This document shows, in pieces, positions 48,001 through 58,328 of a stretch of 64,000 nucleotides of DNA. The stretch comes from Sipunculus nudus (taxonomy: Eukaryota; Annelida; Sipuncula; Golfingiida; Sipunculidae), in contig CM049309.1 in the NCBI GenBank assembly GCA_026874595.1, positions 72,648,426 to 72,712,425 on the forward strand, read 5' to 3'. The position numbers were made by a program, and so were the translations under genes. The notes beneath the pieces were generated by a model. That model saw only the letters and a list, made by a program, of their open reading frames with translations, made no database searches and had not been told where the DNA came from. Numbering within the stretch: position 1 is the first letter of the stretch; each line of letters starts with the position of its first letter.

Positions 48001-51000
48001 AATTAGCATCTTAAAATATAAAATACGCATTAAACCCTTTGCTGTTCTGGTTTCATTTGAATCTTTGACCATGAAAAAATAGGTCTTGGCACAAAATTTG
48101 ACCAATACTCATAGTTAGTTCTTGAAGTATTGAAGAAAGCAATGGTGGCCCTAATTTGCTTATTACAAAAGTTGTCCAAAGTTATCATGAAGAAAACCCA
48201 TTGCAAAAGTATCAGTGGACTGCTACAATCACAAATCCATCAAAAAACCTTGTACTCTAGACAATTCATAGGTACTCCCTACTGGCAGCTTGACTTCAAA
48301 GATTGTTTTTATTCACAAACATGTTCCTGTGCATTCTTCAAGAAAACTGTAACCAACTTCTTACCAACACCACCAGGTGGCGCGAGAATGCGGTAAAGGC
48401 CGACAACAATGGTGACAAGGTCAGAAATCCCTACCCACTATTGGACTGTTTATTTTAATTTTATTGATGAAATAAGGTTAAATTTTTCATTATATGCAGT
48501 GTATCTTCTATATTGAGAAACATCATTTAATTCAAATACACTATTGATTGGTAATGGAATCCTGTGTATGTGACTGATGTGTTTTGGTATTGGAATAGGC
48601 ATTATTATTTAGATCAAGAACATGTTTGGAGAATGAAAACATGCCCCTGGTGGAATCTAGGTGCATGCATGACCTTATCATTTAATAAATAAAAACATGG
48701 TGATTTTAATGGCTGGAACAGTTTGTCAGGACCCAGAAGAAAACCATACAGGGATGCTTAATAGGTTTGGGGCACATATTAGGTCATATACGGTAATTAT
48801 GGTCATATCATTGTCAGATCTGTGCAAATGGTGGATTTATTGTGAATGTGCAACATATTTTTTTTTTATATTTCACACACAAACTGCTTCAAGTTCTTTG
48901 GTGAATTAGAAAAATAGTGACCTTGACTTTGATCTTCCAGATCAAACTTGCTGAAATAGTCTAAATTCAGGCTTTTAAATGTCTAAAAAACATTCTCGTG
49001 CAACTTGTCTTGATGTTTGATGTTCAAGATGATATGTTATTAGGTTATTATGAACATCTATAAACAGCATAATATATATCACAGATACAGCTTATTTAGA
49101 TTGCTGAATAAAGTATGTATTGTATATGGGCATCACATGTAAACACCTGGTAGCAGTCATAGTGAAAATTATGAGATATCTGCTTTTGCAACTGTTAAAA
49201 AAGTCCTCGTAGTTGTAAACAAGACTAGCCTTATACCCATAATTTCAACATGCAACCTCATGCCAACCTGTGACATCCAGGTTTGGTGTGTATGCAAAAT
49301 GGCAGCCCCCATGAGAGGTTTAGAGTAACAGGGGGAATTAAACCAGTCAGAGTTTGATAAGGCTGCAGGGATATGACATGAAAGTACTCAGATGACAGCA
49401 TCAGGGTGAGAATCTATCTACATCTATCTGGTCTTGGCATCGGTGTGAAAACAGCCAACATGTAGAACACAGAGAGGCCCAGCTTGGTGTAGCACAATGT
49501 CACAACAACATGCTGCTTTATGTTTAATTCCATCATTTTATTACATTGTTGTTCTTTGGATCTTTGTAGTGATTTGCCACCGAGCCAAGGAGGGCGGTAT
49601 TCCGGCTTTGGTAACACAGTTGAACCACAGAAGAGAGATGATGACTACTTGGCTTCAGCTATGTCAGCTTTATCTACAGTAAGTTATCTTTAAAACAAGT
49701 GAAGTGTGGTCGTTGTCTCAACTACAGTTGACTCCAGCAGTAGTATGAGTTTACATATTGAAAGTGATTCATATTGTTGTGACAGGGTCACTTTTTTACT
49801 CAAGGCTAGATCTTAGTTGTTGGCAACCCCATACCATCTGTGTTTGCTATGTTTGTATCAAGTTACTATTTATTTAATGATATGAGTTTTTACCCACCAT
49901 GTTACTTTTGTTAGTCTTTTCTGAAACATTTGGTTTTCAGTATATTTGAATGGAAGAACATGGTGTTTTGGACAAGAGAACACGGGGTCTTTCACATTGC
50001 TTTGCCCTCCTTTTTGTTTACAGAATATGCCCATCTCTCCGGTATCCGTTAAATAAATAATCAACTGCTACAGGCTCCCGTTTCTCGTTTTGATTTAAAC
50101 TGGTGTCCTGCCTTCTACTGAACCATAGAATTAAGAAATCTTTGCCTTGTTTATCAAGACAAGAACAGTTGTCCTGTATATTTTGAATGTAGTTGTCGAA
50201 GGTTATACCACTGTGTTCTTGCTTATATGACATAACCCAAATGTTCCGTCATTGATGATTGTGGAACTGTGTGCTTCATTAATTTTACATTCTTTTTTAT
50301 TTCTAGGTTTGTGTTATCAAATAGAAAAAAAGGCATAACTCTCATCATACATATTTGAAGAAGACTTATAACTGATTAGACAGAACTGTATCTATGTATG
50401 AAATAGTACATATATTACTGGAAAAAAGTGTTATATGACATGGTCCCTAAGCAGTGACCACACGTGGGAATGTTTCTAAGGCTTGTTACTTATTTTGTAT
50501 GACAGGTTATATTGCCAAAAAAGTTCTGACAAGTTTTGTTCTTTTTTAATCATCTTAATTAACAAGATGGTAATTTTATCACAAGTCATAATCTAAATTG
50601 CCCAATTAATACCAAAGTGTGCCTGTGCTGTATGTTTGATAACATATTGTTTTATTCACACCATGTTCACATCTGATGTTGAACACTTTTTTTTTGTTTA
50701 AAACATAGCATATTAATGGTTCTTGTGTTAAGACAGGTATATGCAAGTTTATTGGAGGCTAGTTTTCCATGGGCATAATTCTGCCACTTGATACATTCAG
50801 TTGGCACAGCTTCTGATATTTCTGGACATTTCCTTAGCCTGGCAATTGAGGAATTATGTGACAACAGTTGTGTGCTGCCATTGTCAATTATGAATAAGTT
50901 GTGAGAGAATATGAAGTTTTATATAATTCAGTGAACTGTTATATGTTACAAGTGTAATATTGGTTATATTGATTTCACAGGGTTGGTCATCATTTGCAAC

Positions 51001-51037
51001 AGGAGCAAGTAAAATTGCAAACACAGCTTCAGATAAG
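30024..51037 (+). CDS. ARFGAP1: ARFGAP1, Arf GTPase-activating protein 1 (5' part of gene)
   Basis: Visible coding exons are 30024-30083, 36168-36277, 36906-37077, 46681-46832, 47763-47831, 49570-49678 and 50981-51037, plus a possible cassette at 47903-47941. All introns are GT-AG and the phases join without error. The protein starts [20 protein letters not shown]. The ArfGAP zinc finger is CFEC...CLEC with C22, C25, C42 and C45 (16-residue spacing), followed by the arginine finger R50 in [10 protein letters not shown]. Residues about 197-243 carry the ALPS1 curvature sensor ([11 protein letters not shown] plus [11 protein letters not shown]). The family stimulates GTP hydrolysis on Arf1 at the Golgi and drives COPI coat cycling. 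The C-terminal part (second ALPS and tail) was not found before 64000, so the gene continues right of the window. Confidence 0.93.
30182..30649. mobile_element. hAT-like MITE, 468 bp, ~54-bp TIRs, 8-bp TSD
   Basis: Flanked by TCTTGTCA at 30174-30181 and 30650-30657. Ends are GGGTCCGCCTAAACACCCAA and, inverted, CGGTCCTCCTAAACACCCAA. Similarity continues inward through AAACACC(A/G)GTGTTTTGGGTA to ACGAAACACC. An 8-bp duplication is characteristic of hAT-type transposition. No coding sequence. An older relative lies at about 14440-14960. Confidence 0.82.
31585..33530. mobile_element. Nested element with multi-hairpin ends
   Basis: Outer ends match inverted: GTTACCCAGGTCTTGCCTTT on the left against GGTAACCAGGCCTTGCCTTT (reverse complement of the right end). 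The left end has three stem-loops (31598-31615, 31617-31636 GGGAGTG/CACTCCC, 31648-31670 AAGGCGAGT/ACTCGCCTT). The right end has two (33436-33459 AGGAGAGC/GCTCTCCT, 33472-33507 AGGCGAGCGA/TCGCTCGCCT). No transposase and no clear target duplication; the family is unknown. Confidence 0.5.
33600..34190. other. Intron 1 stretch, no feature confirmed
   Basis: CpG-containing unique-looking sequence with GCATATAAGCGGG near 33778 and CTCATTTGCATAG near 33720. These could resemble TATA and octamer elements, but no transcript unit follows that I can recognise. Confidence 0.2.
35544..35809. mobile_element. piggyBac-like MITE, 266 bp, TTAA target duplication
   Basis: TTAA at 35540-35543 and 35810-35813 flank an element that begins CCCTTTACTGTTTA and ends with the exact complement TAAACAGTAAAGGG. 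TTAA duplication and CCC-starting TIRs are known for piggyBac-type elements. AT-rich core, no ORF of note. Confidence 0.78.
36168..36277 (+). CDS. ARFGAP1: ARFGAP1 exon 2 (zinc finger and arginine finger)
   Basis: Acceptor ATTTCCAG, donor GTCAGA. It encodes [20 protein letters not shown] and then [17 protein letters not shown]22, C25, C42 and C45 bind zinc, and R50 is the catalytic arginine by family numbering. It ends with two bases of Ser57. Confidence 0.95.
36278..36905 (+). other. ARFGAP1 intron 2
   Basis: 628 bp with a TA-rich patch near 36485 and a stretch of GTGGTCATAATTGTGGGGTGG-type repeats (about 36500-36640) of unassigned family. Confidence 0.6.
36906..37077 (+). CDS. ARFGAP1: ARFGAP1 exon 3 (end of ArfGAP domain)
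   Basis: Acceptor TGTCTTTTCAG, donor GTGAGT. It completes Ser57 (AG|T) and encodes [20 protein letters not shown], then [20 protein letters not shown] and [17 protein letters not shown] (to residue 114), all hallmark ArfGAP1 segments. Ends in phase 0. Confidence 0.96.
37361..43945 (+). mobile_element. Helentron-like concatemer: two heads, ~337-bp modules, two tails
   Basis: Heads TTTAGCTCAGCTG with a folded AGTCATCTGAGCTATAGCGA lie at 37361 and 38711, each followed by GTCCGTCGTCCGTCTG. About ten modules follow with period about 337 bp; the line CTGGTGGCGCCACCT starts at 37673, 38010, 38347, 38694, 39041, 39378, with variants at 40012, 40368 and 40699. A second module type (GGAACCGTTTGACCGATCAGG...ACAGGTGGCGCCACCTA) covers 40740-41640. 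Tails TCAGCTGAGC(A/G)TCATGACCCATGGGTCACTTGTTT-type end at about 41927 and 43945 (14-bp palindrome TGACCCATGGGTCA). 41925-43945 duplicates 40050-41925. All of this is inside ARFGAP1 intron 3 and encodes nothing. Confidence 0.75.
42585..42735 (+). mobile_element. 151-bp mini-Helitron with preserved empty site
   Basis: Present only in the second of two duplicated ~1.9-kb segments. The undisturbed paralogue reads TTTTTGTA|CCAATTTG at 40717-40732. The insert starts TCCTCCAAAAGGA after an A and ends CTAA (42732-42735, fitting CTRR). The palindrome TCACATGTGA (42714-42723) lies 8 nt before CTAA. There is no target duplication. These are the diagnostic traits of Helitrons. It shares AGATACTATG and GCCGCCGCC with the head of the element at 60269. 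Confidence 0.7.
43946..45827 (+). other. ARFGAP1 intron 3, unique-looking part
   Basis: No exon found. At 45326-45359 the 16-mer TCGACTTATATGCGAG occurs twice in tandem, the kind of sequence seen at transposon ends, but no partner end was identified. Confidence 0.4.
45828..46632 (+). repeat. 14-nt satellite with 28-nt higher-order dimers
   Basis: The left part (about 45835-46130) is monomeric ATAAGTTACAGTAT-like units. The right part (about 46130-46615) alternates AAGTTACAGTATAT with AAGTCACAAGTCTT, making a 28-nt dimer. The array ends about 48 bp before ARFGAP1 exon 4. Confidence 0.88.
46681..46832 (+). CDS. ARFGAP1: ARFGAP1 exon 4 (linker)
   Basis: Acceptor TTTTGTGTGTTTAG, donor GTAGGA. 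Starts in phase 0 after exon 3 and ends with two bases. Encodes [20 protein letters not shown], then [20 protein letters not shown] and [13 protein letters not shown]...TSPARNYVP corresponds to the REWSLESSPAQNW stretch of the vertebrate protein. Confidence 0.85.
46833..47762 (+). other. ARFGAP1 intron 4
   Basis: 930 bp, AT-rich, with no feature recognised. Confidence 0.6.
47763..47831 (+). CDS. ARFGAP1: ARFGAP1 exon 5 (linker)
   Basis: Acceptor CTTTTCTTTCAG, donor GTAAGT. It completes Arg (AG|A) and encodes [20 protein letters not shown] then RP, ending with two bases of an Ala codon. It joins in frame both to 49570 and to the candidate cassette 47903. Confidence 0.85.
47903..47941 (+). CDS. 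ARFGAP1: Candidate 39-nt cassette microexon of ARFGAP1
   Basis: Acceptor GTTGTCTTTCAG, candidate donor GTAACC. It takes one base to complete Ala (GC|G), encodes [12 protein letters not shown], and leaves two bases (AT) that join the T at 49570 as Ile. Length 39 and phase 2-to-2 make it frame-neutral. If the donor is not used, a TAA stop follows at once, giving a short isoform. It lies only 71 bp after exon 5. No counterpart is known to me in vertebrate ArfGAP1. Confidence 0.4.
47942..49569 (+). other. ARFGAP1 intron before exon 49570
   Basis: AT-rich. It contains dispersed repeat E copy 2 at about 49226-49415. No other exon found. Confidence 0.55.
49226..49415 (+). repeat. Dispersed repeat E, copy 2
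   Basis: Second copy of the repeat at about 5065-5270, same orientation; shared blocks are listed under copy 1. Confidence 0.6.
49570..49678 (+). CDS. ARFGAP1: ARFGAP1 exon with first half of ALPS1
   Basis: Acceptor GGATCTTTGTAG, donor GTAAGT. After completing Ala it encodes [20 protein letters not shown] and then [26 protein letters not shown] and the DDxYLxxAMSxL segment are ArfGAP1 hallmarks. Ends in phase 0. Confidence 0.94.
49679..50980 (+). other. ARFGAP1 intron splitting ALPS1
   Basis: About 1.3 kb, AT-rich, with no feature recognised. Overlapping minus-strand ORFs have no domain. Confidence 0.6.
50981..51037 (+). CDS. ARFGAP1: ARFGAP1 exon with second half of ALPS1
   Basis: Acceptor TTGATTTCACAG, donor GTAAGA; 57 nt, phase 0 at both ends. 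Encodes [19 protein letters not shown], the Ser/Thr/Gly-rich amphipathic face of the lipid-packing sensor. It is the last ARFGAP1 exon that I can identify in the window. Confidence 0.94.
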
Positions 51038-53002
51038 GTAAGACAAGTTTTTATGTGTTTGTGTATGTGTGCATGATTGTGTATCTGTGTATTTCTGTAC
51101 CACTGTGAGTTTTGTTTGTGGCAGTTGTGAAATTTCACATGTATTTTACTACACATGTGATTCCATATATAACCAGGTTCAGAAGACTGACTTTTGAACT
51201 GTCAAAGTGAGGAAGAGCTCCAGAGATTTTCTTTCTTGTATTGATAATTTTGCTATAATAGCTAACTGTGAATGTAACATGTGAGTGTAACATAACAAAA
51301 AAAGGGTCAGAGGCCACAAGAACCTCTGCCAGGATCCAAGTCATACTACACAAGGAAATATTTGTCATGGTTTAACAACTCCATTCACTGATAGCTTTGT
51401 AACAATGGCTCTTGGCCTCAGCATAGACAAAAAAGATACTTTGGTTAGTTTTTTGTTCTTGAGGGTTTCAAATTAACAGTATTTGTGAAAGGGAAATTAT
51501 CACGAAAGTAAAAAGTGAATATGACCTCTCTTCTACACAGATGAAAAGCCACTTGTGTACCTTAGCCTCATCGGCATTTCATAATGTGCCCATATAATAT
51601 GCCTTGTAGCTTCTATTTTAATATATTTTTATGGTAGCTGTAAACCAAAAAATGATATTATAAATAGTATCAGATCTTTCATAAATCTGCCACTATTGGA
51701 GATAATTTCCGGTTATTCAGTGTTTCCTAAACTTGTTAAGATTTTTACAAACATATTTGGTAATTAACATAATAATGGTTATGTAAATTGTGTAACTTGA
51801 TGTAAGGTAAGATTGTTAAAATTCCTTGTTAATCAATTGGGATTTGTATATATTTAAACCCACAAATTTGAAGCCAACCACAAAAGGTGTATTTCTTGTC
51901 GGAAATAAAGTCTATAAATAAAAAACAAAACACGTGATGGTGATCCAGGTTACCTCCAGAATTTAATAGATTATTCCTTGGCTGTAATCCTGATCCTCCA
52001 CAAAATTTCAACAAAACCTGTTCAGAACTTTTTTCATAAAATTTCACACATACAAATAAAGGGTAAAACCTAATACTCTCCCCACCAGGCAGAGATATAA
52101 TAAATACGGCCTAGCTTTGATCCTTATCTGTCAGTGAAAATTTTGGATATAGTTTATAAATAACTGAGAAAAAAGACAGAGCTCAGCTTGGGTCCCTGTG
52201 TAATTGTTATTGCCTTATAAGCATGCCATATGTTGCATCTATATATTAATAGCGTAAGGCGATTTTTGTGATTTTCCGTATCTCCTCTGATATATCCGTA
52301 CGGATTCCCGTGATTTTCGACATACATATGCTCTGGGTTTGTTCGAAGAGATTCCGCCCCCTTTTATTTGCAATATTTGCGTATTACCTGCATAATTAAT
52401 AATTTTAATATTTGCTCCCCCGTGGGCCCCTCTTTTCTTTGTGTCTTTGGGCCCGGTAAAACAATGGCCATAGCGTGTGCGATGGCGGGACAGGGTTTTA
52501 CTCCGGGGGCCTCATTTGGGGTTTTCTTATATTTGCGGTCACCGGCCCAAAATAATCCCCATCGGAGATCCTTTCTCAAAAGGGGGATCTATGAAAGAAT
52601 TGTTTTGCAGGCCTTCCTGCGACCAGGGGGTTGCAAAAAGAGGGCTCCTTCATTTGACCTGATATGCTTGAGTGCACAACTACCGTGTAACAGGAAAATT
52701 GTGATGGTTAGGCCAAAAAAAAAGATTTGATTCTCAGGCATTTTTTTTTTCAGAACATGTGCGGGCGGGCGATATTTTACCTTTATTTTGTATGTTTCGA
52801 TAAAAATGTCATATGATCAGGGAAAAGTATTACAATAACATATTTGTTTTGCTAAGCAGGCAAAAGCACTCTATAACAAAAAAAAATCTGATCAAAATTG
52901 TATTATTTTTTCTTCTTTAAAGATGAAAATCAAAATAACAATTTTGAAACATGCGGGGGGGGGGGGTAAAATTGACGAATGCGGTGTCTAAGAACCAAAC
53001 CT
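51038..53002 (+). other. ARFGAP1 intron (continuing right), no exon found
   Basis: AT-rich to about 52240. Then comes a relatively GC-rich block (52360-52740) with ORFs on both strands but no recognised domain. G12 at 52955-52966. At 52243-52285 is a ~43-bp segment also found at about 56808-56850. Confidence 0.4.
52240..52310 (+). repeat. Dispersed repeat G, copy 1
   Basis: Shares TATATTAATAGCGTAAGGCG, ATTTTCCGTATCTCC and CCGTACGGAT with 56805-56890. Probably the end of an unidentified transposon. Confidence 0.6.
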
Positions 53003-56000
53003 TTTTTAGCTCAGCTGACTATAAGTCATCTGAGCTATAGTCGTGGTCCATTGTCCGTCGTCCATCCGTCTGTCGTGCCGTCCGTCTGTCCGTCTGGATG
53101 TCCGTCCATAAGACTGGCACGTTTCGACACCGTTGGACCTATGAATCTGAAATTCAGCATACAGTTAGATGTCCCCAAAATCTCCTACCATGCCAAAAAT
53201 TGGGTCAATAGGACTTCGTTCCTTCGAGATATTAAGGAAGAACCTCAATTTTTTATTAGAAATCTATTTTCACACTTCAGGACTGCCTCATATCAAAACC
53301 ACTCATCTGGTTTTCTTCATATTTACCATAAATATTCCTCTATATAGTTCCTATGTACATGCCAGATATTAAGTCAGTATTATATAATTTAAAAAAGTTA
53401 TAGGCCCAAACATAATGGACTTTGTAAAAAAATCAGGAAGATATTTGGTCACTTAAGACCAAAAGTGTTAAAGGTAGGGACTTTTTACCAGTATTACAAC
53501 TTTAATTAAACAAAATTTAATTGTATACCAAAAATTAGATCAAAATCTGTTAATTTTTTTTAAATATTGGCAAAAATATAAAATTGGTACCTTAAATTTT
53601 GCCCAAGTTTGCACAGCATGTACACATAAGGATTTAATCTGTTAAAATCTGAAATTTGAAAATAAAAGCTGCAAAATTAGGCTAGTTATTGAATTTTTTG
53701 GAGGCTCTTGTTGTATTCCCTTACATTGTCAAGCAGTCCACTTTGATGACTGTAGGTCATTCAGTGCACATCTCTATGCTCCCCAGGCTGTTGGCATAAT
53801 TTTAGAAGTCCCCAAAATCTCCTACCATACCGAAAATTGGGTCATTAGGACTTCGTTCCTTTGAGATATTAAGGAAAAAAACTCTGTTTTCCATAAAAAA
53901 GAGCCATTGTTACACTTCAAGGCTGCCTAATATCAAAACCACTGATCTGTTTTTGATCGTATTTAGTATTCACATTCTTTCATACATTCTCTATGAACAT
54001 ACCAAAAATTAGGTCAGTATTGGGTATTATTTTGAAGTTATGGGCCAAAACATAATGCATTTTTTTTAAAATCAGGAAATATATTTACTCACCTAACATG
54101 AGAATTGCTGAACCTAGAGACTTTTTTCAGGAATATAACTATATTTAATCAAGATTCAATTGTTTACCCAAAATTAGATCTAAATTTTGCAAATTTTTCA
54201 AGTTATTAGCATAAATAAAAAATCAATACCTTAAATTTTGTCCAACTTTGGCACTGTTGATTTAATTTTCACAGCATATATACATAAGGATTTAATCTTT
54301 TAAAATCTGAAATTTCAAAGAAATTGATTGGAAAGAATAGCTTTTATTCATGTTTTCATACACCATGTCAGGTGTTGTTTACATCTAGCCCACCTAGTAG
54401 TACAGCCTTCACTTGCATTATGTAACCCACCCCAGGCAGCTTGCCTTGGGTCAGCTTGGCCACTACCAGCAGGCTTCCCCTCTGCCCTGCACTCCCCCCC
54501 CCCTCCCCCAGATGGTGCATAAACTAGATGAATGTTATTATTTTCTGTATTTGATTCATTCTTATTCTAGGCTGTGCTACATTTTAGATTTTGTATTGTA
54601 CCACCAGGGTTACAATGATTAAAGTGTACATTTAATTGTGTCAACAAAGTGGTGTATTGCTATGAAAGTGTGGATGTTCATCAGATAAGTAATTCCTTAC
54701 TTCAGAAGAGTAAAAACTTCACCAGGTGTGAATTTGACTATTAATTCCAGTAATAAATTAAAACTGGGATAGTAATTAGCACAATGATATTGTTTGTCCC
54801 TCATTCAACCAACAGTGTGTACACTTTATTTGAAAAGATGTTTTATTTTATCAAATTTACTTAATCTTTTTTTTTTATTTTGGTGAATAAAATTAAGCAG
54901 GTACTGAAAACTCCAATGTGCAAAACTTTTTAATAGTGATTCAAGGAATATTCTTGTAGATGCCATGTTGTGGCATTATTTTCTTTTAAATTCAGTTTAA
55001 ACATTTATGATTTAAAAATAATAAAATATATGTGTATGCATAATATGACCCAATATGAGCTACACTCTGGATATATGAAGATTGCAACTTTTGCAACAAT
55101 TCTAATATTTTAACTTATATTTTCAGGTTTTTTTATTAAAAATTTATAAAACCTGTGAATAAAAAAAATGATTCAGATAAAAACTTCTTAATGGAAAAAG
55201 TGGATATGCTAAAAAAATAGGATTATATATAAACTTAAATGCATTATTCCCTTGAAAGTGAAATAAAGGTATTAGTCCTTTCTGTCCACTTGTCTGTTCA
55301 TCTGTAAATTTTCATATGCATCACAGTATCTCAAAACTTTTACTGTTTTTCTTCATGACAGTCTTGTCAGAGTATTAGTTTGCAATCATATATTTAGAAC
55401 TTTACTATAACCAAGTAGGAGGGCCCCTTTCCTCTTAGCTTTTCATATTCTTATATAAATGAAAAACATTACAATAGAATATTTCTACATCCACCTTCGT
55501 GCTGCCCTCACTTTTCCCTTCTCCGAAACCCATCCCAAAGTCAGTCTCAGTAAGCAAGAACAAGATGAATCAGATATATACATACTTTAATTTTTTGTAT
55601 AACTATTTGTCCATAGGTACCTATGTACATGCCAGAAATTATGTCAATATTGTGTAATATGTAGACATAGTGGGCATCACAATAATGTACCTTGTCAAGA
55701 CTAAAGAGATATTGTGTCATACAGTCACAAATTCATAGTTAATCATAACATCATATCTGTCAAATTGAAAGCTTTCACACTACCATACACTTTAGATCCT
55801 TCAACAAATAGCCTTATCATCAATCTACTACTGCTTATTACTGCTGTTATTGCATTCATATTTGCTCAAACATATCACAATTTTCAACCCCTCCTAAATA
55901 AATAAAAAATAAACCACTATATTTGACTCTATTAATCCAACAGTCAGGTTATTTCATTTATCATTTACTCACATATTACATTACATTCCTTTATAATAGC

Positions 56001-56114
56001 TCAACATGTCCATGATATTCATAAGCTTTATCGACTCGATATAGTATCACAGTGGAGGAACATTTATAGTCCAATCACGATCAGCTGAGCGCTGTGACCA
56101 GTGGGTCCCTTGTT
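53003..56114 (+). mobile_element. Helentron-like non-autonomous element, copy B
   Basis: The head at about 53003 (TTTTTTAGCTCAGCTGACTA plus the folded AGTCATCTGAGC) matches copy A. The CCGTC stretch is at 53055-53110. The body is strongly similar to 780-1560. A second, more diverged module restarts at about 53802 (AGTCCCCAAAATCTCCTACC) and a third partial one near 55610 (CCTATGTACATGCCAGAAAT). The tail TCAGCTGAGCGCTGTGACC with a GGGTCCCTTGTTTT end lies at 56081-56116. ORFs at 52979-53372 are repeat sequence. Inside an ARFGAP1 intron if that gene continues. Confidence 0.65.
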
Positions 56115-56804
56115 TTATTTGGCCTTATACAATCACCCGTCGCACGTAGTCCAGGGCCTTGCATGAGATTGAGGTCCTTGACAAATATATCGAGGCCTAC
56201 CATGTGACAGATGTAAAGAAAATGTTAATCAAATTCACATCTTGGTTGGTACAGTGTGATGTGTACACGTGTTGAGTGCCATTATACATTACCAAAGTTG
56301 TATATATATAATATTGACTTAAATTGTTTTGAAATTGAGATTTTTCCTCATTACAGCAGTTACAAATGTAAATCTCCTGTAAAATTGTAAATTTAATAAG
56401 TTTGTGCTGATATTAGTTCCTTTTACATGCAGGTGCCATATGGCATTTCATTTTCAATGATGTTTATGCAATACTCTTTGTTTTGAAAGACTTTTTCTTT
56501 CATTCAGTTTATGTATGCTTACTGCGTATAAGTCATGGCCATCACTGTTACTATTTCCACAAATAAAGCTGTTTTTCTTTGCATTTTTGTCTATAAGGTC
56601 TATTTCTTGGACAGTTTCTTTTGTATGTATATGTGATATTATAGATCAGTTTCTCATGTCACATGGTATATGTGTAGGTGACTATTTGTCAAAGACTCCG
56701 ACCACATTTTAGGGACTGGCTTAATTCGAGAGACCGTGTGCCACTGTACGCTGATCCGAAACAATCCCGAAAAATTTTTACCCACAACACTATACATATA
56801 ATGG

Positions 56805-56890
56805 AACTATATATTAATAGCGTAAGGCGATTTGTGTGATTTTCCGTATCTCCAGATTTTCGATGGATTTCCGATACCACCGTACGGATC
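56805..56890 (+). repeat. Dispersed repeat G, copy 2
   Basis: Second copy of the segment at 52240-52310, followed by ATGGATTTCCGATACC. Confidence 0.6.
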
Positions 56891-56989
56891 GTCGTGTTCG
56901 CTCCAAACCATGCGTAGCACAGGTAATTGCTAGTATAGTTTAATACTCGTGAACTGGTGTGATATGTAAATTCATATTTCCACTTTAAT

Positions 56990-57312
56990 CAGAACCCCAC
57001 CAAGGCAGTCATCTATCAGTCATGCTCTTTGGTGCATATTTGTTCAAGCGATTGCCCTGAAAATTTTACTGAAGATAGATGCCTATGAGAGAAGGTGCCT
57101 CATATCAAATAACAAACCTATCAGAAATTTAATATGGTCACCAGGCAGCAGGGTTGGGGTTCCTTTTGCAGGGATTTTCTCCAGATTGGCTCAAGCATTG
57201 CTGTCAAAATTTTACTGAAGATTGACACCCATGAGAGCATGTGTGCATGAATTTTAGACCCATCAGAATTACAATATAGTCACCAGGAAGACATCTTGGG
57301 ATCCCTCTCATG
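56990..57312 (+). repeat. Two ~153-bp modules of a Helitron-like family
   Basis: AAAATTTTACTGAAGAT recurs at about 57060 and 57213, each followed by GACACC or GATGCC, CATGAGAG or TATGAGAG, and ATATGGTCACCAGG or ATATAGTCACCAGG. The phrasing resembles the modules at 15431-16435, but head and tail were not found. Confidence 0.5.
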
Positions 57313-57314
57313 TG

Positions 57315-58078
57315 CATTATCTCAAGAATTGAATCTGAAAACAACTGGGAAAACCAAGGAGATGATTATAGACTTTCAGAGTAAAAGATCAGAGATTTTG
57401 CTCTTAGAAATTAATGGTTCTCTGGGGAAATTGTTGATTCTTTGAAATTTTTAGGTATCCATATAACATCAGACTTGATGTGGAGGAAAATGTAAATTAT
57501 TGTACGAAGAAGGCCCAACAGAGGCTATACTTTTTAAGGAGACTTAAAGGGTTTGGTGTTGGTCCACCGTGCTGCTGAAATATTATAGAGCAGTTATAGG
57601 AAGTGTGTTGATGCACTCTGTCACTGTATGGGGAGGAAGCATCAATGCCCAGGAATGGACATTACTTAATAGGGTTATGAACAGCTGGGAAGATAGTCAG
57701 GGCTTCTTTACCATCTTTTAAATCAATTTACCATAACAGATTGCTAAGGAAAGCTAATGCTATAGTTAAAGATTGTAATCACCCAGCACACCATCTGTTC
57801 TAAATAATGAAATCTGGAGCTCGTTATTGGTTGTTCCCAAGTTATTCAAAAACAATTTTAAGGAGTACCTACGCATCAGCAATCCGGGAACTAAACCTAT
57901 ACCTTGCAGACAACTAGTCTGTAGACAAATATCTTTTATATACAATTTTATGAATTTATATATTTATTTTTCATCAGTGTATTTTTTTACAGCAAGCTAG
58001 TCAAGACATATACTGTTGTATATAATACTTTTAATATGTTTGTATAGCAAATAAAGTATCCTATCTTATCTTATCTTT
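57315..58078 (+). pseudogene. 3' remnant of a Rex/CR1-like non-LTR retrotransposon
   Basis: Pieces of the RT thumb and C-terminal region are readable in shifting frames: KTKEMIIDF near 57340, YYRAVIGSVLMHSVTVWGGS near 57580, NRLLRKANAIVKDCNHPAHH near 57740. Several frameshifts and stops separate them. The 3' end has AATAAA at 58049 and ends in TATCTTATCTTATCT. Tails of short microsatellite units like this are typical for such elements. Clade by recollection only. Confidence 0.65.
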
Positions 58079-58328
58079 GCCTGTGTGTCATCCAGTATTG
58101 GCACAGGGCTGTCATTTTGAGGAACTTGGCATCATTGGCTGTGGACTTCCAGGTCCCCCTCCCCCAGTCATTGCGAGGTCTTCCATTAATTTCCCATGGT
58201 ATTGCTTTTGTATGGTCTCTTTCTTTCTGTAACCGGCAGAGACTGCAGACACCACAAAAATTAGCACTTCTTTTGTTTTGAGTGCTTCTGCATTCAGATG
58301 GTGCTCTTGAGAATAAGACGTAATCCAT
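58079..58328 (-). pseudogene. Possible C-terminal fragment of another retrotransposon
   Basis: The minus-strand frame contains INGRPRNDWGRGTWKSTAND and AKFLKMTALCQYWMTHRQR. A RP-x-W...W...W pattern near the C-terminus is seen in RTE/jockey-type polyproteins, but the match is short and may be chance. Confidence 0.2.

Noticed and set aside
52364-52730. ORFs on both strands in a GC-richer block
   Set aside because: No recognisable domain, no splice support; overlapping open frames on both strands are expected from local base composition.
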